DNA from: Burkholderiaceae bacterium
GTDB lineage: Bacteria; Pseudomonadota; Gammaproteobacteria; Burkholderiales; Burkholderiaceae_C
DNA: 64,000 nucleotides
Assembly: GCA_919902775.1 (NCBI GenBank)
Contig: CAKKRJ010000004.1
Location: 186,001 to 250,000, forward strand
Reading direction: 5' to 3'
Under the pieces are notes generated by a model. The model had not been told where the DNA came from. It saw only the letters and a list, made by a program, of their open reading frames with translations, and made no database searches. Below are positions 9,274 through 17,656 of the stretch, piece by piece (the stretch's first letter is position 1; every line of letters starts with the position of its first letter). The position numbers and the translations under genes are program-made.

Positions 9274-10839
9274 TCAACGCTTGAGGAAAGCCTTGAAGCG
9301 CAAACCCGTGGCCCACAAGACGCCAAAATAAAGTGCAGCCGAGGCCAGCATGGTCGCCACCATCCAGCCAATGCGCAGCCAGGCGTCCTGGCGCATGGCC
9401 AGCCAGGGCAGATTGTGGGTGGCGAACCAGAGCAGCGCCGTCAGCAAGCCCGTGGCCAAGCACACCTGCAGCACAAAGCGCAGCCAGCCCGGTTGGGGCT
9501 TGTAACTGCCACGGCGCAACAAGCCGACCAACAGCCAGCCCGCATTCACCAAAGCCCCCAAGCCGATGGACAGCGCCAGCCCAGCATGGGCCAGGTGCGG
9601 CACCAGCAGCAGGTTGAACACTTGCGTGAGCACCAACACCACCACCGCAATGCGCACAGGGGTGCGAATGTCCTGGCTGGCGTAATAACCGGGGGCCAAC
9701 ACCTTGATGGCCACCAAGCCCAGCAAGCCCACGCCGTACCCCGTCAGGGCCAGGGTGGTTTGCTGCACATCGCGGTCGGTGAAAGCACCGTAGTGGTAAA
9801 GCACCGACACCAGAGGCTGCGAAAACACCAGCAAGGCCGCCGCACAGGGCAAGGCCAACAGCAGCACCAAACGCAAACCCCAATCGAGCATGGCGGCATA
9901 GCGGTCGCTGTCGCCGGTGGCTTTGGCAGCCGCCAGTTGCGGCATCAACACCACGCCCAGCGCCACGCCCAGCATGGCGGTCGGAAATTCCATCAAGCGG
10001 TCTGCATAGGTCAACCAACTGACGCTGCCAGGTGCCAGGTGCGAAGCAATCTGCGTGTTGATCAGCAAGGAAATCTGCGCCACCCCAACGCCCAGCAAAG
10101 CCGGGCCCATGAGGCGCAAAATGTTGCGCGTGGCCGGGTTGGTCCAGGCTTTCCGAATGGCCGCAGGACCGAGGCCCAGGCGCGGCAACAAGCCCAGGCG
10201 ATGCAGCGCCGGAATTTGAATCGCCAACTGCAACACCCCGCCCAGCATGACGCCCACCGGCAAAGCATGAATGGCCTCGAGGCCTTGCCGCGCCAGCCAA
10301 GGCGCCAACCACCAAGCGGCCGCGATCACGCTGACATTGAGCAGCACCGGCGTGGCCGCCGGCACGGCAAAGCGTTTCCAGGTATTTAAAACACCCGCTG
10401 ACAACGCCACCATGGACATGAAAGCGATGTACGGAAACATCCAGCGCGTCATGTGGACGGCCGAAGCGTAGCCGCGGGGGTCTTGCTGCAAGCCACTGGC
10501 CAAGGCCCAGACCAACCAAGGCGAAGCCAGCACCCCCAACACCGACAAAACCAGCACAGACCAGGCCAGGGCCGTGGCCACACTGTCGATCACTTCCCGG
10601 GTCGCCTCGTCGCCATGCTGGGCGCGGCTGGCCGCCAAAACAGGCACAAAAGCCTGACTGAAGGCCCCTTCGGCAAACAGGCGGCGAAACAGATTGGGAA
10701 TGCGAAAAGCCACGTTGAACGCATCGGTCAAGGCACTGGCACCAAAAGCCGAGGCAATCAGCAGCTCACGCACCAAACCCGTGACCCGGGAGGCCAGGGT
10801 GAAAATCGACACGACAGAAGCAGAACGAAGGAGACTCAC
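9274..10839 (-). CDS. murJ: lipid II flippase MurJ
   Basis: A 521-residue inner-membrane protein of the MOP superfamily with about 14 hydrophobic segments. It moves lipid II across the membrane for peptidoglycan assembly. The family start SLLRSASVVSIFTLASRVTG, the FNVAFRIPNLFRRLFAEGAFSQAF block near residues 42-65 and the charged residues in the central cavity are recognisable (landmark fragments: RIPNLFRRLFAEGAF). It is divergent from rpsT; the murJ-rpsT divergent pair is common in beta- and gammaproteobacteria. Confidence 0.95.
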   Translation of the reverse strand: MSLLRSASVVSIFTLASRVTGLVRELLIASAFGASALTDAFNVAFRIPNLFRRLFAEGAFSQAFVPVLAASRAQHGDEATREVIDSVATALAWSVLVLSVLGVLASPWLVWALASGLQQDPRGYASAVHMTRWMFPYIAFMSMVALSAGVLNTWKRFAVPAATPVLLNVSVIAAAWWLAPWLARQGLEAIHALPVGVMLGGVLQLAIQIPALHRLGLLPRLGLGPAAIRKAWTNPATRNILRLMGPALLGVGVAQISLLINTQIASHLAPGSVSWLTYADRLMEFPTAMLGVALGVVLMPQLAAAKATGDSDRYAAMLDWGLRLVLLLALPCAAALLVFSQPLVSVLYHYGAFTDRDVQQTTLALTGYGVGLLGLVAIKVLAPGYYASQDIRTPVRIAVVVLVLTQVFNLLLVPHLAHAGLALSIGLGALVNAGWLLVGLLRRGSYKPQPGWLRFVLQVCLATGLLTALLWFATHNLPWLAMRQDAWLRIGWMVATMLASAALYFGVLWATGLRFKAFLKR

Positions 10840-10918
10840 AGAGGGCGAGTGTAGCGGCCTTGCAAGGGGTCATTTGCAGCCCGAGTGGAAGAAGGCCAAG
10901 CAACGGCCATGCGTCTGC

Positions 10919-10924
10919 TAGAAT
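10919..10924 (+). promoter_or_regulatory. possible -10 element of rpsT
   Basis: TAGAAT in GCTAGAATG, 46 bases upstream of the rpsT start. It implies a leader of about 40 bases. No convincing -35 was found, so this is a weak call. Confidence 0.35.
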
Positions 10925-10970
10925 GCCGGGTTCGCTGGACATCATCCTCAGACACTGAAAGAAATTAAAC

Positions 10971-11273
10971 ATGGCATCCGCTAAACCAAAAAAGAAAAAC
11001 CCCCGTCTTGCTTCCGGCCGTAAACGCGTCCGCCAAGACGTCAAAATCAACGCTGCGAATTCTTCGCTGCGCTCCAAATACCGCACCGCTGTGAAAAACG
11101 TCGAAAAAGCCGTTGCAGCTGGCGACAAGACCAAAGCCACAGAGTTGTTTGCCAAAATGCAAACCGTGGTGGACATCATTGCCGACAAGGGCATCTTCCA
11201 CAAAAACAAGGCTGCTCGTGACAAGAGCCGCCTGAGCGCCAAGGTCAAGACCCTGGCCCTCGCAGCAGCCTGA
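10971..11273 (+). CDS. rpsT: 30S ribosomal protein S20
   Basis: A 100-residue, Lys/Ala-rich small-subunit protein that binds 16S rRNA. The start [18 protein letters not shown], the [12 protein letters not shown] block near residue 32 and the [16 protein letters not shown] block near 75 are diagnostic. Length is slightly above E. coli S20 (87), as usual for Burkholderiales. It is a single-gene unit with its own terminator. Confidence 0.97.
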   Translation: MASAKPKKKNPRLASGRKRVRQDVKINAANSSLRSKYRTAVKNVEKAVAAGDKTKATELFAKMQTVVDIIADKGIFHKNKAARDKSRLSAKVKTLALAAA

Positions 11274-11352
11274 TCCGCTCCAACAGATCAACAGCCCGGC
11301 GAGGCTTTGTCCTCGCTGCCGTTTGAAACGGGTGCGCTGTCCGCGAAAACTG

Positions 11353-11384
11353 AACCGCCCAGGTGCAAACCTCGGCGGTTTTTT
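11353..11384 (+). terminator. rpsT intrinsic terminator
   Basis: A 7-bp stem (AACCGCC 11353-11359, GGCGGTT 11374-11380) with an inner AGG/CCT pair is followed by a T-run to 11384, 80 bases after the rpsT stop. Confidence 0.85.
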
Positions 11385-11452
11385 CATGCCTGATTGGCGT
11401 CAGACGAAAGCTGGATTGCGACTTGGCGAAGGCTGAGTTAGGGGTGAACTCC

Positions 11453-11532
11453 GCTGAGTTGGGGCTGTCGCCGGGTTCCTCATGACTCGCTTCGCTCGCA
11501 AAATCGTCACCCAGCGACAGCCCCAACTCAGC
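11453..11532. repeat. long inverted repeat between rpsT and the DUF3579 gene
   Basis: Two perfect 19-bp arms, GCTGAGTTGGGGCTGTCGC (11453-11471) and its reverse complement (11514-11532), enclose 42 bases. The match extends inward for about five more pairs with one mismatch. A partial direct copy of the left arm (GCTGAGTTAGGGGT) starts at 11432. It has no T-run and lies between two separate terminators, so it is not needed for termination. It may be a dispersed hairpin element. Confidence 0.8.
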
Positions 11533-11576
11533 ACAGTGCATCGGGCTTTGGCCCCCGCCCCCATGGTTGCGCCCAC

Positions 11577-11597
11577 AAAAAACCGCCCGAAGGCGGT
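11577..11597 (-). terminator. terminator of the DUF3579 gene
   Basis: On the minus strand, ACCGCC-TTCG-GGCGGT (11597 to 11582) is followed by six T residues. The UUCG tetraloop is typical of stable terminators. It lies 14 bases after the DUF3579 stop codon. Confidence 0.85.
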
Positions 11598-11610
11598 GGG
11601 TCGGATCTGC

Positions 11611-11931
11611 TTATTTGGAAGGCGGTGGGTCCGGCAGCAAGCAGGCTTCGGCCACTTGCAGGCGGTTGTCGCGGGCAAAGTTCATCACGAAATCCCAGGC
11701 CATCACGTCGTAATCACGCAAATCATGGTGCACCACCACGCATTTGACATTGCCCATGGTGGTGGGAATGCACCATGGGGAATAGCTCAGATGGCTGCCA
11801 GGGATCGCGCCGCCGGGACGGAATTGGCTCATGACGCCCGCCAAGCGCTCAGCCCAATCGCTGGGCCTGAATGTCTTGCCATCTTCGGTGATACCTTGGA
11901 TGAAAACTTCTTTGGCGGAGTTGGAAACCAT
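11611..11931 (-). CDS. DUF3579 domain protein
   Basis: A 106-residue protein of the DUF3579 family, which is common in betaproteobacteria and often found next to arginine genes. Landmarks are FIQGITEDGKTFRPSDWAERL near residues 10-30, SYSPWC near 49 and DVMAWDFVMNFARDNRL near 77. The function is not known. The ATG at 11931 fits the family length; a GTG at 11982 would add 17 residues, and neither has a clear ribosome-binding site. It is divergent from argD, with a 12-bp palindrome (12003-12014) between them. Confidence 0.82.
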   Translation of the reverse strand: MVSNSAKEVFIQGITEDGKTFRPSDWAERLAGVMSQFRPGGAIPGSHLSYSPWCIPTTMGNVKCVVVHHDLRDYDVMAWDFVMNFARDNRLQVAEACLLPDPPPSK

Positions 11932-12002
11932 CGGATAGAGGTGTGGATCAATCGGACCGCGCAATGCGGGATCGCCGCTCACGGGTTTGCACGGGTATTG
12001 TA

Positions 12003-12014
12003 TCTTATATAAGA
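12003..12014. promoter_or_regulatory. perfect palindrome TCTTATATAAGA, possible GntR-type operator
   Basis: A 12-bp perfect palindrome in the divergent region between the DUF3579 gene and argD. The same 12 bases occur at 29134-29145 just upstream of the GntR-family regulator gene. No third copy was noticed. Binding by that regulator is inference. Confidence 0.55.
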
Positions 12015-12142
12015 CTTGAAACCCGTTTGTAACTTAGCGACACGCCTTGGACTCCTTCCAAATGGGCCCGGTATTTCTGCCTCTAAAATCTGGTTTCAGC
12101 GGCCCTCTTCGTTGGGCCGATTTTTATTTCAGGAGTTCACGC

Positions 12143-13345
12143 ATGTCCGCTTTCGTTGAAGCCAACTCACCGCACCTCATGAACACCTATGGGCGCTTGC
12201 CCATTGCGTTGACGCACGGTCAGGGCTGCCGAGTCTGGGACATCAATGGCAAAGAATATCTGGACGCGCTGGCCGGCATTGCAGTGAACACCTTGGGTCA
12301 CAACCACCCCGAGCTGGTGCCCGCCTTGCAAGACCAGGTGAGCAAGATCATTCACACCTGCAACTACTTTCATGTGCCCAACGCCGAAGTACTGGCCGCC
12401 AAATTGGTCGAGTTGTCGGGCATGACGAATGTGTTTTTCTGCAACTCCGGCCTGGAAGCGAACGAGGCGGCCATCAAACTGGCGCGCAAGTTTGGCCACG
12501 ACAAAGGCATCACGAATCCCAAGATCGTGGTCTACGAAAAAGCCTTTCACGGCCGCAGCATCGCCACCCTGAGCGCCACCGCCAATGTGAAACTGCAGCA
12601 AGGCTTTGGCCCGATGCTGGAAGGCTTTGTGCGCGTGCCACTGAACGACATCGAAGCGCTCAAGCACGCCACAGCGAACGACCCCGATGTGGTGGCGGTG
12701 TTTTTTGAAACCATCCAGGGCGAAGGCGGCGTCAACCCGATGCGCGCCGAGTACCTGCGCGAGGTGCGCGCCCTGTGCGACCAGAACGACTGGTTGCTGA
12801 TGATCGACGAGGTGCAATGCGGCCTTGGCCGCACCGGCAAATGGTTTGCCCACCAATGGGCGGGCATCGTGCCCGACGTGATGCCGCTGGCCAAAGGCCT
12901 GGCCTCGGGCGTGCCGATCGGCGCGGTGGTGGCCGGCCCCAAGGCGGCGCACATTTTCCAGCCCGGCAACCATGGCACCACCTTCGGCGGCAACCCGCTG
13001 GCCATGCGCGCCGGGGTCGAGACGATCCGCATCATGGAAAAAGATGGCCTGCTGGCCAACGCAGTCCATTTGGGCCAGCATTTTCACAATCAATTGACGG
13101 CGTCGCTGGGCGGCGTCAAAGGCGTCAAAGAGATTCGCGGTCAAGGCCTGATGATCGGCATCGAATTTGACATGCCCTGCGGCGTGTTGCTCAAGCGCGC
13201 GGCGGATGCCGGCTTGATCATCAACGTCACCGCCGACACCGTGGTGCGCCTGTTGCCGCCGCTCATCATGAGCGTGGCCGAAGCCGACGAGGCGCTGGCC
13301 ATCTTGCTGCCTTTGATCCACGCTTTTTTGGCTGAACAAGCATGA
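12143..13345 (+). CDS. argD: acetylornithine aminotransferase
   Basis: A 400-residue class III PLP aminotransferase of arginine synthesis, converting N-acetylglutamate semialdehyde to N2-acetylornithine with glutamate (possibly also succinyldiaminopimelate in lysine synthesis). Seen: YGRLPIALTHGQGCRVWD near residue 15, NSGLEANEAAIKLARK near 105, the DEVQCGLGRTGKWFAHQ block near 225 and the PLP-lysine in PLAKGLASGVPIGA near 255. The ATG at 12143 is preceded by AGGAG (12131-12135). It overlaps argF by four bases, so the two form an operon. Confidence 0.95.
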   Translation: MSAFVEANSPHLMNTYGRLPIALTHGQGCRVWDINGKEYLDALAGIAVNTLGHNHPELVPALQDQVSKIIHTCNYFHVPNAEVLAAKLVELSGMTNVFFCNSGLEANEAAIKLARKFGHDKGITNPKIVVYEKAFHGRSIATLSATANVKLQQGFGPMLEGFVRVPLNDIEALKHATANDPDVVAVFFETIQGEGGVNPMRAEYLREVRALCDQNDWLLMIDEVQCGLGRTGKWFAHQWAGIVPDVMPLAKGLASGVPIGAVVAGPKAAHIFQPGNHGTTFGGNPLAMRAGVETIRIMEKDGLLANAVHLGQHFHNQLTASLGGVKGVKEIRGQGLMIGIEFDMPCGVLLKRAADAGLIINVTADTVVRLLPPLIMSVAEADEALAILLPLIHAFLAEQA

Positions 13346-14280
13346 CAAAACCCGCTTCTGCGCCCGTGCGGCACTATCTGCAATTCAGCGACCTGAGCGC
13401 CGACGATTACGCGCACCTGTTCACGCGGGCCGCCGAAATCAAACGCAAGTTCAAGACTTACGAAAAATACCATCCGCTGGCCGACCGCACGCTGGCCATG
13501 ATTTTTGAAAAAGCCAGCACCCGCACCCGCGTGAGCTTTGAGGCCGGCATGTACCAGCTCGGCGGCTCGGTGGTGCACCTGACCACCGGCGACAGCCAGC
13601 TGGGGCGCGCCGAACCCATCGAAGACAGCGCACGCGTCATCAGCCGCATGACCGACATCGTCATGATCCGCACCTACGGCCAGGACAAAATCGAGCGCTT
13701 TGCCTCGCATTCGCGCGTGCCAGTCATCAACGGCCTGACCAACGAGTTCCATCCTTGCCAAATCCTGGCCGACATCTTCACCTTCATCGAGCACCGTGGC
13801 TCGATCAAGGGCAAGGTCGTGGCCTGGGTGGGTGACGGCAACAACATGGCCAACACCTGGCTGCAAGCGGCCGAGTTGCTCGGCTTTACCGTGCACCTGA
13901 GCACGCCCAGCGGCTACGAAGTCGACCAGGCGGTGGCGGGTTTGCAAGGCAACGCCTGCTACAAAGTGTTCGCCGATCCGCTGGAAGCCTGCCGCGACGC
14001 CGACCTGGTCACCACCGATGTGTGGACCAGCATGGGCTACGAGGCAGAAAACGATGTGCGCAAACAAGCCTTTGCCGACTGGTGCGTGGACGAAGCCATG
14101 ATGCAAGTGGCCCGGCCCGAAGCCTTGTTCATGCACTGCCTGCCCGCGCACCGAGGCGAAGAAGTCAGCGCCGAAGTCATCGATGGCCCGCAATCGGTGG
14201 TTTGGGACGAAGCCGAAAACCGCTTGCATGTGCAAAAAGCACTCATGGAGTTTTTGCTGCTGGGCCGGGTGAACGCCTGA
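13342..14280 (+). CDS. argF: ornithine carbamoyltransferase
   Basis: A 312-residue cytosolic enzyme that makes citrulline from ornithine and carbamoyl phosphate. The carbamoyl-phosphate loop FEKASTRTRVSFE near residue 56, the HPCQILADIFTFIEH block near 137, the DVWTSMGYE region near 230 and the HCLPAHRGEEV motif near 265 are present. Length is normal. The ATG overlaps the argD stop (ATGA at 13342-13345). A small YkgJ-type gene begins one base after its stop. Confidence 0.97.
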   Translation: MTKPASAPVRHYLQFSDLSADDYAHLFTRAAEIKRKFKTYEKYHPLADRTLAMIFEKASTRTRVSFEAGMYQLGGSVVHLTTGDSQLGRAEPIEDSARVISRMTDIVMIRTYGQDKIERFASHSRVPVINGLTNEFHPCQILADIFTFIEHRGSIKGKVVAWVGDGNNMANTWLQAAELLGFTVHLSTPSGYEVDQAVAGLQGNACYKVFADPLEACRDADLVTTDVWTSMGYEAENDVRKQAFADWCVDEAMMQVARPEALFMHCLPAHRGEEVSAEVIDGPQSVVWDEAENRLHVQKALMEFLLLGRVNA

Positions 14281-14281
14281 C

Positions 14282-14590
14282 ATGTCCGCCTGCACCACCT
14301 GCGGCGCTTGCTGTGTCAGCTTCCGGGTGGATTTTTCCGTGTTCGAGTACGAAGAAGGCGGTGGCGATGTGCCCGCAGGGCTGGCTTCGCCCATCACCGA
14401 ACACACTTGCCGCATGCGCGGCACCGACCACAGCCCGCCGCGCTGCGCCGCGTTGTATGGCAAGACAGGGGACAAAGCCATTTGTGGCATTTACGAATGG
14501 CGTCCATCGCCTTGTCGCGAATTTGAAGAAGGCAGCCCCGCCTGCGAACGCGCCCGCCACAGGCACGGTCTGTCAGCGCTGAGCCTCTAA
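14282..14590 (+). CDS. YkgJ-family cysteine cluster protein
   Basis: A 102-residue protein whose start (CTTCGACCV, residues 4-12) gives the CxxCxxCC cluster of the YkgJ family; further Cys residues at the RCAALYG, AICGIYEWRPSPCREF and ACERAR segments complete a probable zinc- or iron-binding core. Function is unknown for the family. It starts one base after the argF stop, so it is probably translated from the argDF transcript, and it is followed by a terminator. Confidence 0.85.
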   Translation: MSACTTCGACCVSFRVDFSVFEYEEGGGDVPAGLASPITEHTCRMRGTDHSPPRCAALYGKTGDKAICGIYEWRPSPCREFEEGSPACERARHRHGLSALSL

Positions 14591-14604
14591 GGTCTTTTTT
14601 CGAG

Positions 14605-14636
14605 GGTGTTGGAAATAACCGACACCACGGTTTTTT
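14605..14636 (+). terminator. terminator of argD-argF-ykgJ-like unit
   Basis: An 8-bp stem (GGTGTTGG 14605-14612, CCGACACC 14619-14626, one G-T pair) with loop AAATAA is followed after four bases by six T residues. Confidence 0.7.
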
Positions 14637-14659
14637 CTGCGGTGCTACCTTCGCACACC

Positions 14660-14734
14660 ATGAAAAAACTTTGGGACATTTCCCCACCCATTGAGGCCAG
14701 CAGTCCAGTGCGTGCGGTCTTGCGCGAACTTTGA
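14660..14734 (+). pseudogene. kynB: kynB remnant: start and end of kynurenine formamidase joined
   Basis: A 24-codon frame. Its first part, KKLWDISPPIEASSPV, is the expected N-terminus of KynB (arylformamidase), and its last part, SPVRAVLREL, matches the known C-terminal ending of the family (ASPVRAVLR in pseudomonads, from memory). About 190 central codons, with all catalytic residues, are gone. Both halves share Ser-Pro-Val at the join, which suggests deletion across a short direct repeat. The order kynB-kynU-kynA is the usual one in Burkholderiales, and kynU begins 21 bases later. N-formylkynurenine would have to be hydrolysed by another enzyme or spontaneously. Confidence 0.8.
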
Positions 14735-14755
14735 ACGCCTCTTGAAAGACAGCCC

Positions 14756-16042
14756 ATGATGAACCTCACCCCCACCTTGCACGACTGCGAACTGCTGGAC
14801 CAGCAAGACCCCCTGCGCAGCCTGCGTGACCAGTTCGACTTGCCCTCCGGCGTCATTTACCTGGACGGCAATTCGTTGGGCGTGCTGCCCAAAACTGCTG
14901 CGGCCCGTGTGGCGCAGGCCGTCACGCACGAGTGGGGGCAAGACCTGATCAAAAGCTGGAACAGCGCAGGCTGGTTCACCCTCCCCCAGCGCGTGGGCGA
15001 CAAAATCGCCCGCGTCATCGGCGCGCAAACGGGTGAAGTGGTCGCCGCTGACAGCACCTCCATCAACCTGTTCAAAGTGTTGGCCGCCGCGCTGCACATC
15101 GCCGCTGTTGACCACCCCGGCAAAAAGAAAATCGTCAGCGAACGCAGCAACTTTCCGACCGATCTCTACATTGCCGAGGCCTTGTGCCAAGAGCGTGGCT
15201 ACACACTGCAACTGGTCGAAGCCGACGAGATCGCCGCCGCGCTGCAGGCTGATGTGGCGGTGCTGATGCTCACCCACGTCAACTACCGCACAGGCGCCAT
15301 GCACGACATGCAGGCGGTCACGGCGCAGGCCCACGCACAAGGCATCCTCACGGTGTGGGATCTGGCGCACAGCGCAGGCGCCGTGCCGGTGGATCTGAAC
15401 GGCGCGGATGCCGACTTTGCGGTGGGTTGTGGTTACAAGTACCTCAACGGGGGTCCCGGTGCACCGGCCTTTGTGTGGGTGCATCCACGGCACACCGACC
15501 GCTTTTGGCAACCTCTGGCAGGCTGGTGGGGCCATGCCACGCCCTTTGCCTTCACGCCCGATTACCAGCCGGCCAAAGGCATCACCCGCTACCAGTGCGG
15601 CACGCAACCCATCCTGAGCCTCACCGCGCTCGACTGCGGGCTCGACACGATGCTGGCCGCTGAGCCACTGGGCGGCATGGCCGCTTTGCGCCAGAAGTCG
15701 CTGGCCCTCACCGGGCTGTTCATGCAGTTGGTGCGCACGCGCTTGCACGGCCAGGGTTTTGGCATTGCCACCCCGGCGCAAGAACACCTGCGCGGCTCAC
15801 AAGTGAGCTTGACCCGCACGACAGGCGCTTACGCCATCGTGCAGGCCTTGATCGCACGCGGGGTGATTGGCGACTTCCGCGCCGGTGACGGCGGACAGCA
15901 CGCCGACATCCTGCGGTTTGGCTTCACACCGCTGTACATCGGCTATGCCGATGTCTGGCATGCGGCAGAACACCTGCACCAGGTCATGGCCAGCGGCGAA
16001 TGGCAAGACGCCCGCTATGCACAAAAAAACACCGTCACCTGA
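14756..16042 (+). CDS. kynU: kynureninase
   Basis: A 428-residue PLP enzyme that cleaves kynurenine to anthranilate and alanine (and 3-hydroxykynurenine to 3-hydroxyanthranilate). Seen: [13 protein letters not shown] near residue 36, [11 protein letters not shown] near 128, [10 protein letters not shown] near 203 and the PLP-lysine region [11 protein letters not shown] near 224. Length matches the family (about 415-425). The frame opens with two consecutive ATGs (14756 and 14759), either of which could start. It precedes kynA by 10 bases, so tryptophan is degraded towards anthranilate by this operon. Confidence 0.96.
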   Translation: MMNLTPTLHDCELLDQQDPLRSLRDQFDLPSGVIYLDGNSLGVLPKTAAARVAQAVTHEWGQDLIKSWNSAGWFTLPQRVGDKIARVIGAQTGEVVAADSTSINLFKVLAAALHIAAVDHPGKKKIVSERSNFPTDLYIAEALCQERGYTLQLVEADEIAAALQADVAVLMLTHVNYRTGAMHDMQAVTAQAHAQGILTVWDLAHSAGAVPVDLNGADADFAVGCGYKYLNGGPGAPAFVWVHPRHTDRFWQPLAGWWGHATPFAFTPDYQPAKGITRYQCGTQPILSLTALDCGLDTMLAAEPLGGMAALRQKSLALTGLFMQLVRTRLHGQGFGIATPAQEHLRGSQVSLTRTTGAYAIVQALIARGVIGDFRAGDGGQHADILRFGFTPLYIGYADVWHAAEHLHQVMASGEWQDARYAQKNTVT

Positions 16043-16052
16043 AAGGCACTCC

Positions 16053-16952
16053 ATGAGCTCCTGTCCATTTCACTCAGACACTTCGGGCCAGGCCCCAAGT
16101 GCCCTCGAACCCACCGCAGCCGGCGAACGCATCGTGCACGAAGAGCACGCCCAACTCGACTTTGACGGACGCATGAGCTATGGCGACTACCTGCAGCTCG
16201 ACGCCATCCTGAACGCCCAAAAGCCGCTCTCACCCGAGCACAACGAAATGCTGTTCATCGTGCAGCACCAGACCAGCGAGTTGTGGATGAAGCTGATGCT
16301 GCACGAGTTGCAAGCGGCCATGACCGGCATCGCAGCAGACCAACTGCCCGACGCCTTCAAAAAACTGGCCCGCGTGAGCCGCATCATGGAGCAGCTGGTC
16401 CACGCCTGGGATGTGCTGGCCACCATGACGCCGCCGGAATACAGCGCCATTCGCCCTTATTTGGCGCAGTCGAGCGGCTTTCAAAGTTGGCAATACCGTT
16501 GCATTGAATTTTCCATGGGCAACAAAAACGCCGCCATGCTGCAACCGCACGCACACCGCCCGGACCTGTCGGCCACCGTGCGGGCGGCTTACGAAGCCCC
16601 ATCGCTGTACGACGAATGCCTGCGCCTGTTGCAGCGACGTGGACTGGATGTGCCAGACAGCCACACGCAGCGCGACTGGCGTCAACCCTATCCAGCCCAC
16701 GAGGCCGTGGAAAATGCCTGGCTGACGGTGTACCGCAACCCCCAGCAGTACTGGGATCTGTACCAACTGGGCGAAGAGCTGACCGATCTGGAAGACGCTT
16801 TCCGCTTGTGGCGCTTCCGCCATGTCACCACCGTGGAACGCGTGATCGGCTTCAAGCGCGGCACCGGCGGCACCGGTGGCGTGCCCTATTTGCGCAAGAT
16901 GCTGGACACGGTGCTCTTCCCCGAAATCTGGACGCTGCGCACGCAGCTGTGA
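16053..16952 (+). CDS. kynA: tryptophan 2,3-dioxygenase
   Basis: A 299-residue haem enzyme that opens the indole ring of tryptophan to N-formylkynurenine with O2. Landmarks are [10 protein letters not shown] near residue 40, [19 protein letters not shown] near 67, the substrate-contact region [17 protein letters not shown] near 137 and [15 protein letters not shown] near 267. The ATG at 16053 follows kynU by 10 bases; a longer upstream frame only overlaps kynU. It is the first enzyme of the pathway but the last gene of the operon. Confidence 0.96.
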   Translation: MSSCPFHSDTSGQAPSALEPTAAGERIVHEEHAQLDFDGRMSYGDYLQLDAILNAQKPLSPEHNEMLFIVQHQTSELWMKLMLHELQAAMTGIAADQLPDAFKKLARVSRIMEQLVHAWDVLATMTPPEYSAIRPYLAQSSGFQSWQYRCIEFSMGNKNAAMLQPHAHRPDLSATVRAAYEAPSLYDECLRLLQRRGLDVPDSHTQRDWRQPYPAHEAVENAWLTVYRNPQQYWDLYQLGEELTDLEDAFRLWRFRHVTTVERVIGFKRGTGGTGGVPYLRKMLDTVLFPEIWTLRTQL

Positions 16953-17064
16953 AGTGCCTCTCGCGGTGCTGAACCACAGGCCGCCGACAAGGGCGTGGGC
17001 TTGCACTCACTTTCATGCAGCTTGGCGACGCCCCGGATGCTGAAAGTCAACGGGCATTCGCGCG

Positions 17065-17116
17065 CAGGGGCGTGCTCCCACAAGGTTCCCCGGTTATTTG
17101 TGGGAGGCCGCCCCTG
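17065..17116. repeat. REP-like imperfect inverted repeat
   Basis: Arms CAGGGGCGTGCTCCCACAA (17065-17083) and TTGTGGGAGGCCGCCCCTG (17098-17116) pair over 19 bases with two mismatches around a 14-base loop. There is no T-run. The GTGGGAG...GGCCGCCCCTGCGGCCG wording resembles REP sequences of other proteobacteria. It sits between kynA and iorA. Confidence 0.7.
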
Positions 17117-17173
17117 CGGCCGAAGGCTGTTCTTTCACAGTAACATCGCGCCACGCTCACTCGAGAAAACCCC

Positions 17174-17656
17174 ATGCAGCTGAACATCAACGGCGAAAGC
17201 CGCACGTCCCACGCTGACGCCAGCACCCCCTTGCTGTGGGTGCTGCGCGACGAGTTGAACCTCACGGGCACCAAATTCGGCTGCGGCGTGGCCGCTTGCG
17301 GCGCCTGCACGGTGCATGTCGATGGCCAGGCGGTGCGCTCTTGCGTCATGCCTGCGGCTGCGGTGGCGCATCAACAAATCACCACCATCGAATCCCTGGG
17401 CAGTTTAGAAAAACCCCATCCCTTGCAGGCGGCCTGGATCGCCGAACAAGTGCCGCAATGCGGTTACTGCCAAAGCGGCATGCTGATGGCGGCGGCCGCA
17501 CTGCTCAACAACAACCCCCACCCCAGCGACGCCGAGATCGACGCCGCCATGACCAACCTGTGCCGCTGCGGCACGTACCAGCGGGTGCGCGCGGCCATCC
17601 ACCTCGCAGCCTCTGTCATGGGCCATGCGGCCAAGAAGACAGGCGGTGCTGCATGA
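17174..17656 (+). CDS. iorA: isoquinoline 1-oxidoreductase-type [2Fe-2S] subunit
   Basis: A 160-residue small subunit of a molybdenum hydroxylase of the xanthine dehydrogenase family. The plant-type [2Fe-2S] ligands are in [15 protein letters not shown] with a distant RSC (residues 37-58), and the second cluster is in CGYCQSGM with CRCGTY (residues 97-137). This two-subunit layout, without a separate FAD subunit, is the isoquinoline oxidoreductase type, but the substrate is not determined by sequence. It overlaps the next gene by four bases. Confidence 0.85.
   Translation: MQLNINGESRTSHADASTPLLWVLRDELNLTGTKFGCGVAACGACTVHVDGQAVRSCVMPAAAVAHQQITTIESLGSLEKPHPLQAAWIAEQVPQCGYCQSGMLMAAAALLNNNPHPSDAEIDAAMTNLCRCGTYQRVRAAIHLAASVMGHAAKKTGGAA

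Noticed and set aside
9257-10519. Long minus-strand frame joined to the SirB1-like gene, suggesting a fusion protein of about 707 residues
   Set aside because: The upstream part lies inside murJ in another frame, is Gly/Ala/His-rich without domain features, and the SirB1 family start is at 9256.
17236-17652. N-terminal extension of the IorB large subunit
   Set aside because: It overlaps iorA in another frame, and a Tat-like signal begins exactly at the overlapping ATG 17653.
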